50,400 nucleotides of DNA. It comes from Anaerolineales bacterium. GTDB taxonomy: Bacteria > Chloroflexota > Anaerolineae > Anaerolineales > UBA11858. Position numbers and translations under genes: made by a program. Position 1 is the stretch's first letter; each line of letters starts with the position of its first letter. Below are positions 7,820-15,315 of this stretch, in pieces. The stretch is from assembly GCA_024763275.1 (NCBI GenBank), contig JANTFT010000014.1, forward strand, positions 1-50,400, given 5' to 3'. A model generated the notes under the pieces. The model did not search any database, was not told the origin of the DNA, and was given only the letters and a program-made list of their open reading frames with translations.

Positions 7820-8131
7820 TTAATCCCGGCGCTTTTTCCGCCGGCTGGCAGCTCCTCCGCTGGAACCGCCAAAGGTGACTGATACGCCCAGCAGGAACCC
7901 GAACGTATACCATCCACCGTTGTTGTGAACCTCGAACACATTGATCCTTCTGGTGAATAAAGAAAGGATAAATGTGACGGGGGAGATTATTCCGTGCCAG
8001 AGGCCTTGCCAGAACCCCGCCACCTCCCCGTCCTTACCAGGCATATTCCTGAGTTCATTGGGGCCTGCCGTGCAGGCAGCCAGAAGCAAAACGCTTATAA
8101 GCAGAATCAGCAACAGAGCTGTTTTTCTCAT
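7820..8131 (-). CDS. Small predicted lipoprotein of unknown function
   Basis: A 103-residue protein with a type II signal peptide: basic MRKT, a hydrophobic run, and the lipobox LLAAC with acylated Cys near residue 20. The mature part contains a second hydrophobic stretch (GIISPVTFILSLF) and a glycine-rich WYTFGFLLGVSVTFGGSSGG segment, then a basic ASRRKKRRD tail. This could span or lie on the membrane. The ATG is preceded by AAGGAGAGAGAG, a strong ribosome-binding site. It is convergent with proC, 16 bases away. I recall similar small lipoprotein-like ORFs in Chloroflexi and other bacteria, but assign no function. Confidence 0.75.
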   Translation of the reverse strand: MRKTALLLILLISVLLLAACTAGPNELRNMPGKDGEVAGFWQGLWHGIISPVTFILSLFTRRINVFEVHNNGGWYTFGFLLGVSVTFGGSSGGAASRRKKRRD

Positions 8132-8301
8132 CGGCTCTCTCTCCTTAAAACCTCTTGATAACTTTATACGCAGATCTCCGGTTTTAGTTGCGAAAATCCT
8201 CCGCTGAGGAATGCCTCAACGGCAGTCCCTTATCCCGGTAAATTGGCCGAGAAGTTGGGAATCTCGATCGGTTTATTGAACTGCATCAGCCGCCATTCAA
8301 G

Positions 8302-8307
8302 TATAAT
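8302..8307 (+). promoter_or_regulatory. -10 element of udk; near-leaderless transcript
   Basis: A perfect TATAAT ends nine bases before the udk ATG. A TTGAAC at 8276-8281 is possible as a -35, but with a long 20-base spacer. The start site would lie 2-3 bases before the ATG, and no Shine-Dalgarno sequence is present. Confidence 0.55.
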
Positions 8308-8316
8308 ACAGACAAG

Positions 8317-8946
8317 ATGAGCAAACAAAAACCTTCTCTTATCATTGGTATCGCGGGAGGTACGGGTTCCGGGAAGACCACCATCGCTGACTATATCCTG
8401 GAATCGGTAGGTCCTGAAAAAATTGCCTTCCTGCCCCACGACGCCTACTACCGGGAGCTCCACAACCTCTCGGTAGCCGAACGCGCCAAAATCAATTTCG
8501 ATCATCCCTCTTCTCTGGAAACAGAATTGCTGATTGAACACATCAATCAGCTAAAAGACGGACATCCAATCAACCTGCCCCATTATGATTTCAAGACCCA
8601 TACCCGCACATCGGAAACCACACTGATCGAACCCCAGCAGATCCTGGTGATCGAGGGGATCCTGATCTTTGCCGAACCGGAACTCAGGAAGCTCTTTGAC
8701 CTGCTGATCTACGTTGACACTGATGCCGATATCCGCTTCATCAGGCGGCTGCGCAGAGACATAGAGGAGCGCGGTCGGACAACGGAGAGCGTGATCAAGC
8801 AGTATTTGGAAACAGTCCGTCCCATGCACCTTGAGTTTGTGGAGCCTTCCAAACGCTACGCCCACGTGATCATTCCGGAAGGCGGCTACAACACAGTGGC
8901 ACTGGACCTGATCGTCGCCAGAATCGAAGGTATGCTCCAGGGATGA
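8317..8946 (+). CDS. udk: Uridine kinase
   Basis: A 209-residue nucleoside kinase that phosphorylates uridine/cytidine to the monophosphate in pyrimidine salvage. Seen: P-loop GGTGSGKTT at residues 14-22, the substrate-binding HDAYYREL and NFDHPSSLET segments, and RRLRRDIEERGR with its lid arginines, all typical of bacterial Udk. Length is normal. The ATG at 8317 has no ribosome-binding site, and a TATAAT ends just nine bases upstream, so translation is probably from a near-leaderless mRNA. The stop overlaps the start of the next gene (ATGA), which couples it to the dipeptidase. Confidence 0.95.
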   Translation: MSKQKPSLIIGIAGGTGSGKTTIADYILESVGPEKIAFLPHDAYYRELHNLSVAERAKINFDHPSSLETELLIEHINQLKDGHPINLPHYDFKTHTRTSETTLIEPQQILVIEGILIFAEPELRKLFDLLIYVDTDADIRFIRRLRRDIEERGRTTESVIKQYLETVRPMHLEFVEPSKRYAHVIIPEGGYNTVALDLIVARIEGMLQG

Positions 8947-10313
8947 AAGGGATGTTCGATTTCTCAGCGGTTGACCGCTACCTGGAAACCCACTTGAAAG
9001 AAAGCCTCGAGGAAATAAAGGTCTTTTGCGCCCAGCCTTCCGTGGCTGCCCAGGACCTGGGGATGGCAGAAGCGGCCCGGCTGGCAGGCAATATGCTGGA
9101 ATCCCGGGATTTTCAGGTTAATCTATACGAAACAAAAGGCTTCCCGGTAGTATTCGGGGAGCGGGCCGGCACCAGCCCCAAAACGCTGCTGATCTACAAT
9201 CACTACGATGTTCAGCCCCCGGATCCCTTAGAACTCTGGACCTCTCCACCCTTTCAACCTGAAGAGCGCGGCGGCAAGCTTTATGGGCGGGGAGTCAGCG
9301 ACGATAAAGGCCATTTTGTCAGCCGCCTTTTAGCGATTGACGCCCTGCTGGAAGAGCTGGGCGAGCTGCCCTGCACGATCAAATTCATCCTGGAAGGGGA
9401 AGAGGAGATCGGCAGCCCTCACTTGCCCGGCTTTGTCGAAGCCAACCAGGATCTACTCAGTGCTGATGCCTGTATCTGGGAATTTGGCGGGGTGGACCAC
9501 CGCGATGTCCCCCTACAGTACCTGGGACTGCGGGGTATCTGCTATGTCGAGCTCTCTGTGGAAACCGCAGCGATGGATGTCCATTCCGGCCTCGGTGGTT
9601 CGATCTTCCCCAACGCTGCCTGGCGCCTGGTCTGGGCCTTGAACAGTCTCAAGGACAGCCAGGAAAATATCCGGCTGCCGGGCTTCTACGACCCAGTGAT
9701 CCCTCCCTCCCCGCGCGACCTCCAGCTGCTGTCCGAGCTTCCCCCTGTCAGCCAGGAATATCAAACCCGCTACGGCCTGAAGGGCTTTTTAAAGGAATAT
9801 CCTGACAAGACCGCCCTCCGGGTTGCCAGTGTGTTCGAACCCACCTGCACCATCTGCGGGTTGACCTCCGGTTACCAGGGGCCGGGATCAAAAACCGTTC
9901 TGCCCGCCAGGGCCTCCGCCAAGCTGGATTTCCGGCTGGTTCCTGACCAGCACCCGCAGGAAGTCCTCCAGCAGCTGCGGGCCCACCTTGACCGGGAAGG
10001 GTTCGCGGATGTCAAAATCGAGTTCCTGGGAGGCGGCCCACCCGCCCGCACAGACCCTGATGATCCTTTCGTCAAATTGGTCCTGGAAACTTCCCGGGAT
10101 GTCTACGGAGAGAAAATGCAGCTTGTTCCCCTGGTAGGCGGATCCGGCCCTAACCACGCTTTCGTCCACACCCTGAATCTGCCGGTTGTCACAGCCGGGA
10201 TTGGCTACCCGGGTGGGAACGCCCATGCCCCGGACGAGAACATCCGGCTCGATCTCTATCTTAAAGGGGCCAAACACATTGCCAGAATAATCCAGGAGTT
10301 CGGCAATTCCTGA
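8943..10313 (+). CDS. M20-family metallo-dipeptidase/deacylase
   Basis: A 456-residue M20/ArgE/DapE-type zinc hydrolase. Seen: the first metal-ligand motif NHYDVQPPDPLELW, the bridging Asp in YGRGVSDDKGH, the catalytic pair EGEEEIGS, and a late NAHAPDENI with the last ligand His. The middle dimerisation domain (about 200-320) contains MDVHSGLGG. The arrangement is that of cytosolic non-specific dipeptidases (PepV/CNDP-like). It starts 4 bases inside udk, so it is the second gene of a two-gene operon joining nucleoside and peptide salvage. The exact substrate is not predictable. Confidence 0.9.
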   Translation: MKGMFDFSAVDRYLETHLKESLEEIKVFCAQPSVAAQDLGMAEAARLAGNMLESRDFQVNLYETKGFPVVFGERAGTSPKTLLIYNHYDVQPPDPLELWTSPPFQPEERGGKLYGRGVSDDKGHFVSRLLAIDALLEELGELPCTIKFILEGEEEIGSPHLPGFVEANQDLLSADACIWEFGGVDHRDVPLQYLGLRGICYVELSVETAAMDVHSGLGGSIFPNAAWRLVWALNSLKDSQENIRLPGFYDPVIPPSPRDLQLLSELPPVSQEYQTRYGLKGFLKEYPDKTALRVASVFEPTCTICGLTSGYQGPGSKTVLPARASAKLDFRLVPDQHPQEVLQQLRAHLDREGFADVKIEFLGGGPPARTDPDDPFVKLVLETSRDVYGEKMQLVPLVGGSGPNHAFVHTLNLPVVTAGIGYPGGNAHAPDENIRLDLYLKGAKHIARIIQEFGNS

Positions 10314-10388
10314 AGGAAACTACCACCGCTCAGCCAGTTCCGCGGACATTCAACCTTCCCTTATTTTGCCTAACAGGACGCTTTGCCC

Positions 10389-13268
10389 ATGACAGATGCC
10401 CCACTGCTTGTGCTTGACCTTGAAACCACTGGTTTGGATGCCTCTCGCGACAGGATCATTGAAATCGGCGCTGTCCTTTTCACACCCGGTGGGAAGGGAT
10501 CCGAGTTTTCCCAGCTGGTGAACCCGGGCATCCCCATCCCCAGGTTCATCAGTGATCTGACCGGAATCACAACCAGCATGGTCAGCGGCGAAAAAGCGCT
10601 GCCAATTGAAGACGCCCTGCAGGAGCTGGAAGGTTTCCTCACCCGAGAACTTAAGAAACTCGGCTATACGAAAAGCCGTGACAGCCTCCCCATCGTAGGC
10701 CACAACGTGAAATTTGACCTCTCCTTTCTGCGGGCTGCCGGGGCTTTCAAGAAAAACCCTGCCATTGATACCTATGAAATGGCTGCGGTGATCCTGCCCA
10801 CTGAGGGCCGCTACAACCTGCGGGCGCTGGGCCAGGTGATGGGCGTGGTCGATCGGGCTACCCACCGGGCCCTGGACGACACCAAAGTGACCCAGAGAAT
10901 CTATGAGATTCTCTACGACAGGATCCTTCAGCTCCCGATCTCAACTCTGGCTGAGATTGTCCGTCTGGCAGAGAAAACTCTCTGGCAAGGAAAGCTGCCC
11001 TTCCAGTGGGCCCTGGACGAGAAGTCTGCAGCCGAAAAAACCAAGGGTATCCCCCCCTACCAGAATCCCTTCTTAACCCAGCCGCCACCACCCGAGGCCA
11101 AACCCCTGGAACCCCGGGAAACCCTCCAGAGTTTAGACATCGCTGAGGTTGCCGCACTCCTGGAACCGGGCGGTCCCTTTCAGAAATCATTTCCAAATTA
11201 CGAACACCGTTCCGAGCAGCTGGAGATGCTGCGGGCTGCTACCCGGGCGATCTCCGACGGCCGGCACATTCTCATCGAAGCCGGCACCGGTATCGGTAAA
11301 TCCCTGGCTTACCTGATCCCGGCAGCTCTCTGGGCTGCCAAGAACCAGCACCGGGTTGTGGTCTCTACCAATACCATCAATCTCCAGGACCAGCTGATCA
11401 GTAAGGACATCCCTTCTCTGCTCGAAACCCTCAACCTGGACTGCCGGGCTACAGTGCTGAAAGGCCGCTCGAATTATCTCTGCCCCCATCACCTGGAAAC
11501 CCTTCGCAAGAGCAAACCGAAAACAACCGATGATATGCGCGTTCTGGGCAAAATCCTGGTCTGGATGGAATCCAGCCTGACCGGTGACCGGGGCGAGATC
11601 AATCTCAATGGTTTCCAGGAAAAACGGGTCTGGAATCGCCTGTCCGCCGATCACGAAGACTGCTCCTCTGAGAATTGCTTTAAACGAACCGGCGGTCGCT
11701 GCCCCTTCTACCAGGCCCGCCAGCGGGCTCACTCCTCCCATATCATCGTCGTCAATCATGCCCTGCTGCTGGCAGATGTGGCAACAGGGAACCGGGTCCT
11801 GCCCGAATATGACACTCTGATAGTTGACGAAGCCCATCACCTGGAGAGCGCCACCACCAATGCGCTGAGCTTTTACACCTCCCAATCCCTGCTGCGGCGC
11901 TCCCTTGACGCTCTCGGGGACAAGAAAAAAGGCATCCTCAACTGGGTCCTCGCGCTGGGAAAGGATTCGCTCTCCCCTGCTGATCAGGCAGCCCTCAACC
12001 AGCTGGTCGAGTCCATCATTTCCCGCTCCTTTAAAACCCAGAGCCGGATGGATGAGGTATTCGGGATTTTCAAAGGCTTCCTCGACAGATTAGCCGGATC
12101 CAGCCGGACGAACCGCTACATCAGACAGCTGCGGATTGAGTCAGCCAACTCTCCGGCCGGCTTTGCGGGCATCCGCCGCACAGGAGGGGACTGGGATGAG
12201 CTCGAAGCCAGCTGGGACCATGCCCGCCAATCACTCTACGGCCTGCTGGAAGACATCCAAAAGCTATGGGAGGCTATCAACAAGCTCCTGGGACAGAGAA
12301 CTGGCGAGAAAACCCAATACGAGGCGCTCCTGGACGATCTGCGGGAAGCCTCCCGGGAACTGTATGAGATGTATGAGAACATCGATAATCTGGTCTTTGA
12401 GCCCGACCCCAACATGATCTACTGGATCGAGTCCCATCCCCAGCGCCCGGCTGTCGCCATCCAGGCGGCTCCGCTCCATATCGGAGAATTGATGGAACGC
12501 CATATCTGGTTCGAAAAAAGAGCCGTGATCCTCACCTCAGCCACGCTGACGACCGCGGGCAGTTTTAATTACCTTCGCAGTCGGCTGCAGGCAGACGACG
12601 CTGAGGACCTGGCCCTGGGTTCACCCTTTGACTACCAGAACGCCGCTCTGCTCTACCTGGTCGACGATATCCCGGAACCCAGCGACTTTCAGGGACACCA
12701 GCTCCAGCTCACCAGAGGCCTGATCAAACTCTGTCAGGCTACTGGCGGCCGGACCCTGGTGCTGTTCACCTCTTACAGCCAGCTGCAGAACACCGCCAGC
12801 GCGATCACCGGGCCGCTGGCCAAGGAAGGCATCATCGTCTATGAACAGGGAAGCGGACCTTCTCCCCATTCCCTGCTGTCCAGCTTCCGCCAGGCCGAGC
12901 AGGCTGTCCTGCTGGGCACCCGATCCTTCTGGGAGGGGGTGGATATCCCCGGCCCGGACTTATCGGTGCTGGTGATCGCCAAACTGCCTTTCCAGGTGCC
13001 ATCCGATCCCATTGTCGCCGCCCGGGCAGAGACCTACCAGGATTCGTTCCAGGAATACATGCTCCCCGAGGCGATCCTGAGCTTCCGTCAGGGATTTGGG
13101 AGATTGATCCGCTCCAAGCAGGACGTGGGGGTGGTCGCCGTCTTTGACAAACGGCTGCTCAGCAAGAGCTACGGGCAATTCTTCTTGAGCTCTCTGCCAA
13201 AATGCACCGTCCAGCAGGGTCCGCTGGCTGATTTACCTGAAGCAGCCAGTCGCTGGCTAAACATCTAG
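10389..13268 (+). CDS. DinG-family helicase with N-terminal DnaQ-like exonuclease
   Basis: A 959-residue fusion. The N-terminal DEDD exonuclease domain (residues 1-165) has LDLETTGLD, GHNVKFDLSFL and HRALDDTKVT. The XPD/DinG-type superfamily 2 helicase has Walker A EAGTGIGKS (about 297), DEAH (about 480) and C-terminal motifs GTRSFWEGVDIPG and QGFGRLIRS. Four cysteines between motifs Ia and II (YLC near 364, then three in DCSSENCF...RCPF near 424-437) could bind a 4Fe-4S cluster, as in DinG and XPD. Role: unwinding and trimming of DNA (or RNA) during repair or replication stress. I use the ATG at 10389, eight bases after AGGACG, rather than an upstream TTG at 10383. Confidence 0.93.
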   Translation: MTDAPLLVLDLETTGLDASRDRIIEIGAVLFTPGGKGSEFSQLVNPGIPIPRFISDLTGITTSMVSGEKALPIEDALQELEGFLTRELKKLGYTKSRDSLPIVGHNVKFDLSFLRAAGAFKKNPAIDTYEMAAVILPTEGRYNLRALGQVMGVVDRATHRALDDTKVTQRIYEILYDRILQLPISTLAEIVRLAEKTLWQGKLPFQWALDEKSAAEKTKGIPPYQNPFLTQPPPPEAKPLEPRETLQSLDIAEVAALLEPGGPFQKSFPNYEHRSEQLEMLRAATRAISDGRHILIEAGTGIGKSLAYLIPAALWAAKNQHRVVVSTNTINLQDQLISKDIPSLLETLNLDCRATVLKGRSNYLCPHHLETLRKSKPKTTDDMRVLGKILVWMESSLTGDRGEINLNGFQEKRVWNRLSADHEDCSSENCFKRTGGRCPFYQARQRAHSSHIIVVNHALLLADVATGNRVLPEYDTLIVDEAHHLESATTNALSFYTSQSLLRRSLDALGDKKKGILNWVLALGKDSLSPADQAALNQLVESIISRSFKTQSRMDEVFGIFKGFLDRLAGSSRTNRYIRQLRIESANSPAGFAGIRRTGGDWDELEASWDHARQSLYGLLEDIQKLWEAINKLLGQRTGEKTQYEALLDDLREASRELYEMYENIDNLVFEPDPNMIYWIESHPQRPAVAIQAAPLHIGELMERHIWFEKRAVILTSATLTTAGSFNYLRSRLQADDAEDLALGSPFDYQNAALLYLVDDIPEPSDFQGHQLQLTRGLIKLCQATGGRTLVLFTSYSQLQNTASAITGPLAKEGIIVYEQGSGPSPHSLLSSFRQAEQAVLLGTRSFWEGVDIPGPDLSVLVIAKLPFQVPSDPIVAARAETYQDSFQEYMLPEAILSFRQGFGRLIRSKQDVGVVAVFDKRLLSKSYGQFFLSSLPKCTVQQGPLADLPEAASRWLNI

Positions 13269-13277
13269 CGACAGAAC

Positions 13278-13306
13278 TTGAAGTTTTCCTCCCCCTTTGA
13301 TATAGT
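13278..13306 (+). promoter_or_regulatory. Sigma-70-type promoter of the small Cys-rich gene
   Basis: TTGAAG (13278-13283), 17 bases, TATAGT (13301-13306). The start site would be near 13313, giving an untranslated leader of about 125 bases in which I recognise no known RNA family. Confidence 0.55.
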
Positions 13307-13438
13307 AAAGGTAGATTCAATTCCTGGCCGCTGATCCCAGTCGTTTTCCTGCCAGGTAGTGAACATTCTGCAGAGACATTCCATTCAGAAGCATTACAGC
13401 ACTACCCCAAAACCATTCCAAAAAGAAGGAGGTGTCAA

Positions 13439-13648
13439 GTGGTACGTTATCGTGATACGCTCTGGTGCGATGGCTGCGGAGTAGAAATCCGTTGGAAGCC
13501 AATTGTTAAAGGCCAGCGCTATTATTGCTGTCTAAGATGTTTCAATGGGGAAGTGTGTGATTGCAGCAATGACCTGGAAGACTATCCCACAACATCCCGG
13601 CAGATACCAAGCCTGACCCCCAACCTGCCTTTAATAGAGAATGGCTGA
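13439..13648 (+). CDS. Small cysteine-rich (zinc-ribbon-like) protein, unknown function
   Basis: A 69-residue protein, acidic to neutral, with CDGC near residue 10, then CCLRCF and CDC around residues 29-42. These paired cysteines suggest a small zinc-binding or zinc-ribbon fold. The C-terminal 25 residues are proline-rich and probably disordered. The gene is real on signals alone: a GTG start preceded by a textbook AAGGAGGTG, and a near-consensus promoter at 13278-13306. It is convergent with the S1 gene, with a 53-base gap. I do not recognise the family. Possible roles are RNA binding or a protein-protein adaptor. Confidence 0.75.
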   Translation: MVRYRDTLWCDGCGVEIRWKPIVKGQRYYCCLRCFNGEVCDCSNDLEDYPTTSRQIPSLTPNLPLIENG

Positions 13649-13701
13649 TGCGGCGCATCAATCCTGGGAATGAGTAGATATACTGTAATCAGGGGATAGC
13701 A

Positions 13702-15180
13702 TCATTGGTCGTGACCCTCTTCTCCCCTGGCTTCTGACGGCCCGGAGTCTGCTTCTTCTCCACCATCCAGCTGCTGGATCTCCTCTGTGGAAGAGCTGCT
13801 TTCTTCTTCGGGCTCTGCCGCAAGTTCAGCGCTCTCTTCCTGGTCAAAGAAGGCTTCTTCTCCACCGTCCGGCTGCTGGATTTCCTCTTCGGGTTCCGCC
13901 CCCTGTCCAGCGCTTTCTTCCTGGTCGGAGGTGCCTTCTTCTTCGGGCTCGCCCTGGTCACCTTCCTGGGATTCCCCGGGGGGTTCCCCTTCCAACAGAA
14001 TGGACTCGGACACATCTTCCAGATTCATGATCCATTCCATTTGCTCCGTTATGGGAACCCGCCGCATGCTCAGAGAAATCCGCTCGCGATCAGGATCGAT
14101 GCCCATGATCTTCACCAAGACCGGATCGCCTTTCTTCACCACAGCCTTGGGATCTTCTGGGTTGGCATAGCCGATCTCGCTGATATGAACCAGTCCCTGC
14201 AAACCATGCTGGATTTCCACAAATGCGCCAAAATCCAGCACGGACACAACCACGCCCTCCACCAGATCGCCTACCTTGTATTGCTTGGCCAATTCCTGCC
14301 AGGGGTTGGGCAGGAGCGCTTTCCTGCTGAGACTGACCCGTTCTTTTTCCTTATCGATGCCGATAATCTTGACTTCGATCTCATCTCCAACTTTGAACAT
14401 TTTTGATGGGTGGGGAACCCTTTCCCAATCCAGTTCCGACTTGTGAACCAGGCCGTCCACACCCTCCAGGTCGACGAATACGCCGAAGTCGACCACGTTC
14501 ACCACCCTGGACTTGATCACCTCTCCGATTTGCAGTTCATCCAGGCGTTTCAGGCGCTGATCCTTTTGGGCTACTCGGGCTGAGAACACCAGGCGGCGTT
14601 CCTGGGAGTTTACCTCGATGGCTTTCAGGGGAAGGGTCTTGCCGATCATCCCTCCTTTGATCTCCCCGGCCTTCTGGGTGCCGGTCCCTCTCCTGATTGC
14701 CGGGATATGGGAGTTGGGGATGAACCCTCGCAGGTTGTCGAACGCTACCAGTAAGCCGCCTTTGTTCTGGTCTACCACTTCCAGCTCCACCAGCGAGTCA
14801 TTTTTCAGCAGATCTTCGGCTTTGAGCCAGGTTTTCTGAGTCAGGCCTTTCTGCAGCGATACCAGTAAATCGTCATCACCCAGCGGAGTTCTGAGAACGC
14901 CAACAGTTATCTGATCGCCTACCGCCAGGTTTTTTTTGATCTCTGGGTCCACCCGATCAAGGTCCTGGCCGGGTATAATCGCATCCCTCTTCAAGCCCAC
15001 ATCCAGCAAGATGGAGCCTTCCTGGATGTCCAGGATCTTACCGGTCAGCAGTTCCCCCTGTTTGGGTTTATCGATGTCATAATGGTCGACAAAATCCTGG
15101 AACCAACCAGGCTGCTCCGCTCCATTTTCAGTCTGCGGCGCTTCATTATCCTGCTCAGGGTCCTGCTTCTCGTTCTCCAT
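13702..15180 (-). CDS. rpsA: Ribosomal protein S1 homologue with acidic repeat tail
   Basis: A protein of about 492 residues with four S1 (OB-fold) RNA-binding domains at roughly residues 40-110, 125-195, 215-285 and 300-370. The last two are the most canonical (VDFGVFVDLEGVDGLVHKSEL and LDFGAFVEIQHGLQGLVHISEI). It would help the 30S subunit recruit structured or SD-poor mRNAs. The final 90 residues are Glu/Ser/Gln-rich low-complexity sequence with two copies of a DQEESA...AEPEEE...EEIQQ-DGGEEA unit. I use the ATG at 15180 (after GAAGAGAACT) rather than an in-frame TTG at 15222. A consensus promoter and a leader hairpin lie upstream. Confidence 0.9.
   Translation of the reverse strand: MENEKQDPEQDNEAPQTENGAEQPGWFQDFVDHYDIDKPKQGELLTGKILDIQEGSILLDVGLKRDAIIPGQDLDRVDPEIKKNLAVGDQITVGVLRTPLGDDDLLVSLQKGLTQKTWLKAEDLLKNDSLVELEVVDQNKGGLLVAFDNLRGFIPNSHIPAIRRGTGTQKAGEIKGGMIGKTLPLKAIEVNSQERRLVFSARVAQKDQRLKRLDELQIGEVIKSRVVNVVDFGVFVDLEGVDGLVHKSELDWERVPHPSKMFKVGDEIEVKIIGIDKEKERVSLSRKALLPNPWQELAKQYKVGDLVEGVVVSVLDFGAFVEIQHGLQGLVHISEIGYANPEDPKAVVKKGDPVLVKIMGIDPDRERISLSMRRVPITEQMEWIMNLEDVSESILLEGEPPGESQEGDQGEPEEEGTSDQEESAGQGAEPEEEIQQPDGGEEAFFDQEESAELAAEPEEESSSSTEEIQQLDGGEEADSGPSEARGEEGHDQ
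13753..13926 (-). repeat. Tandem imperfect repeat in the rpsA 3' end
   Basis: Two direct copies (about 13753-13846 and 13854-13926) encode the unit DQEESA..AEPEEE..EEIQQ.DGGEEA. The copy nearer the C-terminus carries an extra SSSST-type insertion of about 24 bases. This is an in-frame tandem duplication, so copy number may vary between strains. Confidence 0.7.
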
Positions 15181-15249
15181 AGTTCTCTTCGTCTCACTCC
15201 AGCTGATCTGATAGTTGACCAAAACAGTGGGATCGGGCCGTTTCAGTCA

Positions 15250-15266
15250 GGAACTGGCGCAGTTCC
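15250..15266 (-). promoter_or_regulatory. Hairpin at the 5' end of the rpsA mRNA
   Basis: GGAACTG and CAGTTCC form a perfect 7-bp stem with a 3-base loop, starting at the predicted transcription start site. It may protect the 5' end or serve as an S1 binding site in autoregulation (inference). Confidence 0.5.
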
Positions 15267-15272
15267 GTTCAG

Positions 15273-15301
15273 ATTATGACAAACTTTAGACCTTTTGTCA
15301 A
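15273..15301 (-). promoter_or_regulatory. Sigma-70-type promoter of rpsA
   Basis: On the minus strand: TTGACA (15301-15296), 17 bases, CATAAT (15278-15273). The predicted start is near 15266, leaving a leader of about 86 bases. Confidence 0.7.
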
Positions 15302-15315
15302 TTAACAGCCCCACC

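Noticed and set aside
7826-7844. CCGGCG/CGCCGG hairpin at the 3' end of the lipoprotein gene
   Set aside because: Lies inside the coding sequence and lacks a T-run on either strand; probably codon-driven.
10350-10865. Long minus-strand ORF under the DinG gene start
   Set aside because: Antisense to the exonuclease domain with its clear DEDD motifs; composition is not that of a real protein.
13643-13660. Palindrome TGATGCG-G-CGCATCA after the small Cys-rich gene
   Set aside because: Arms would leave almost no loop and no T-run follows, so not called a terminator.
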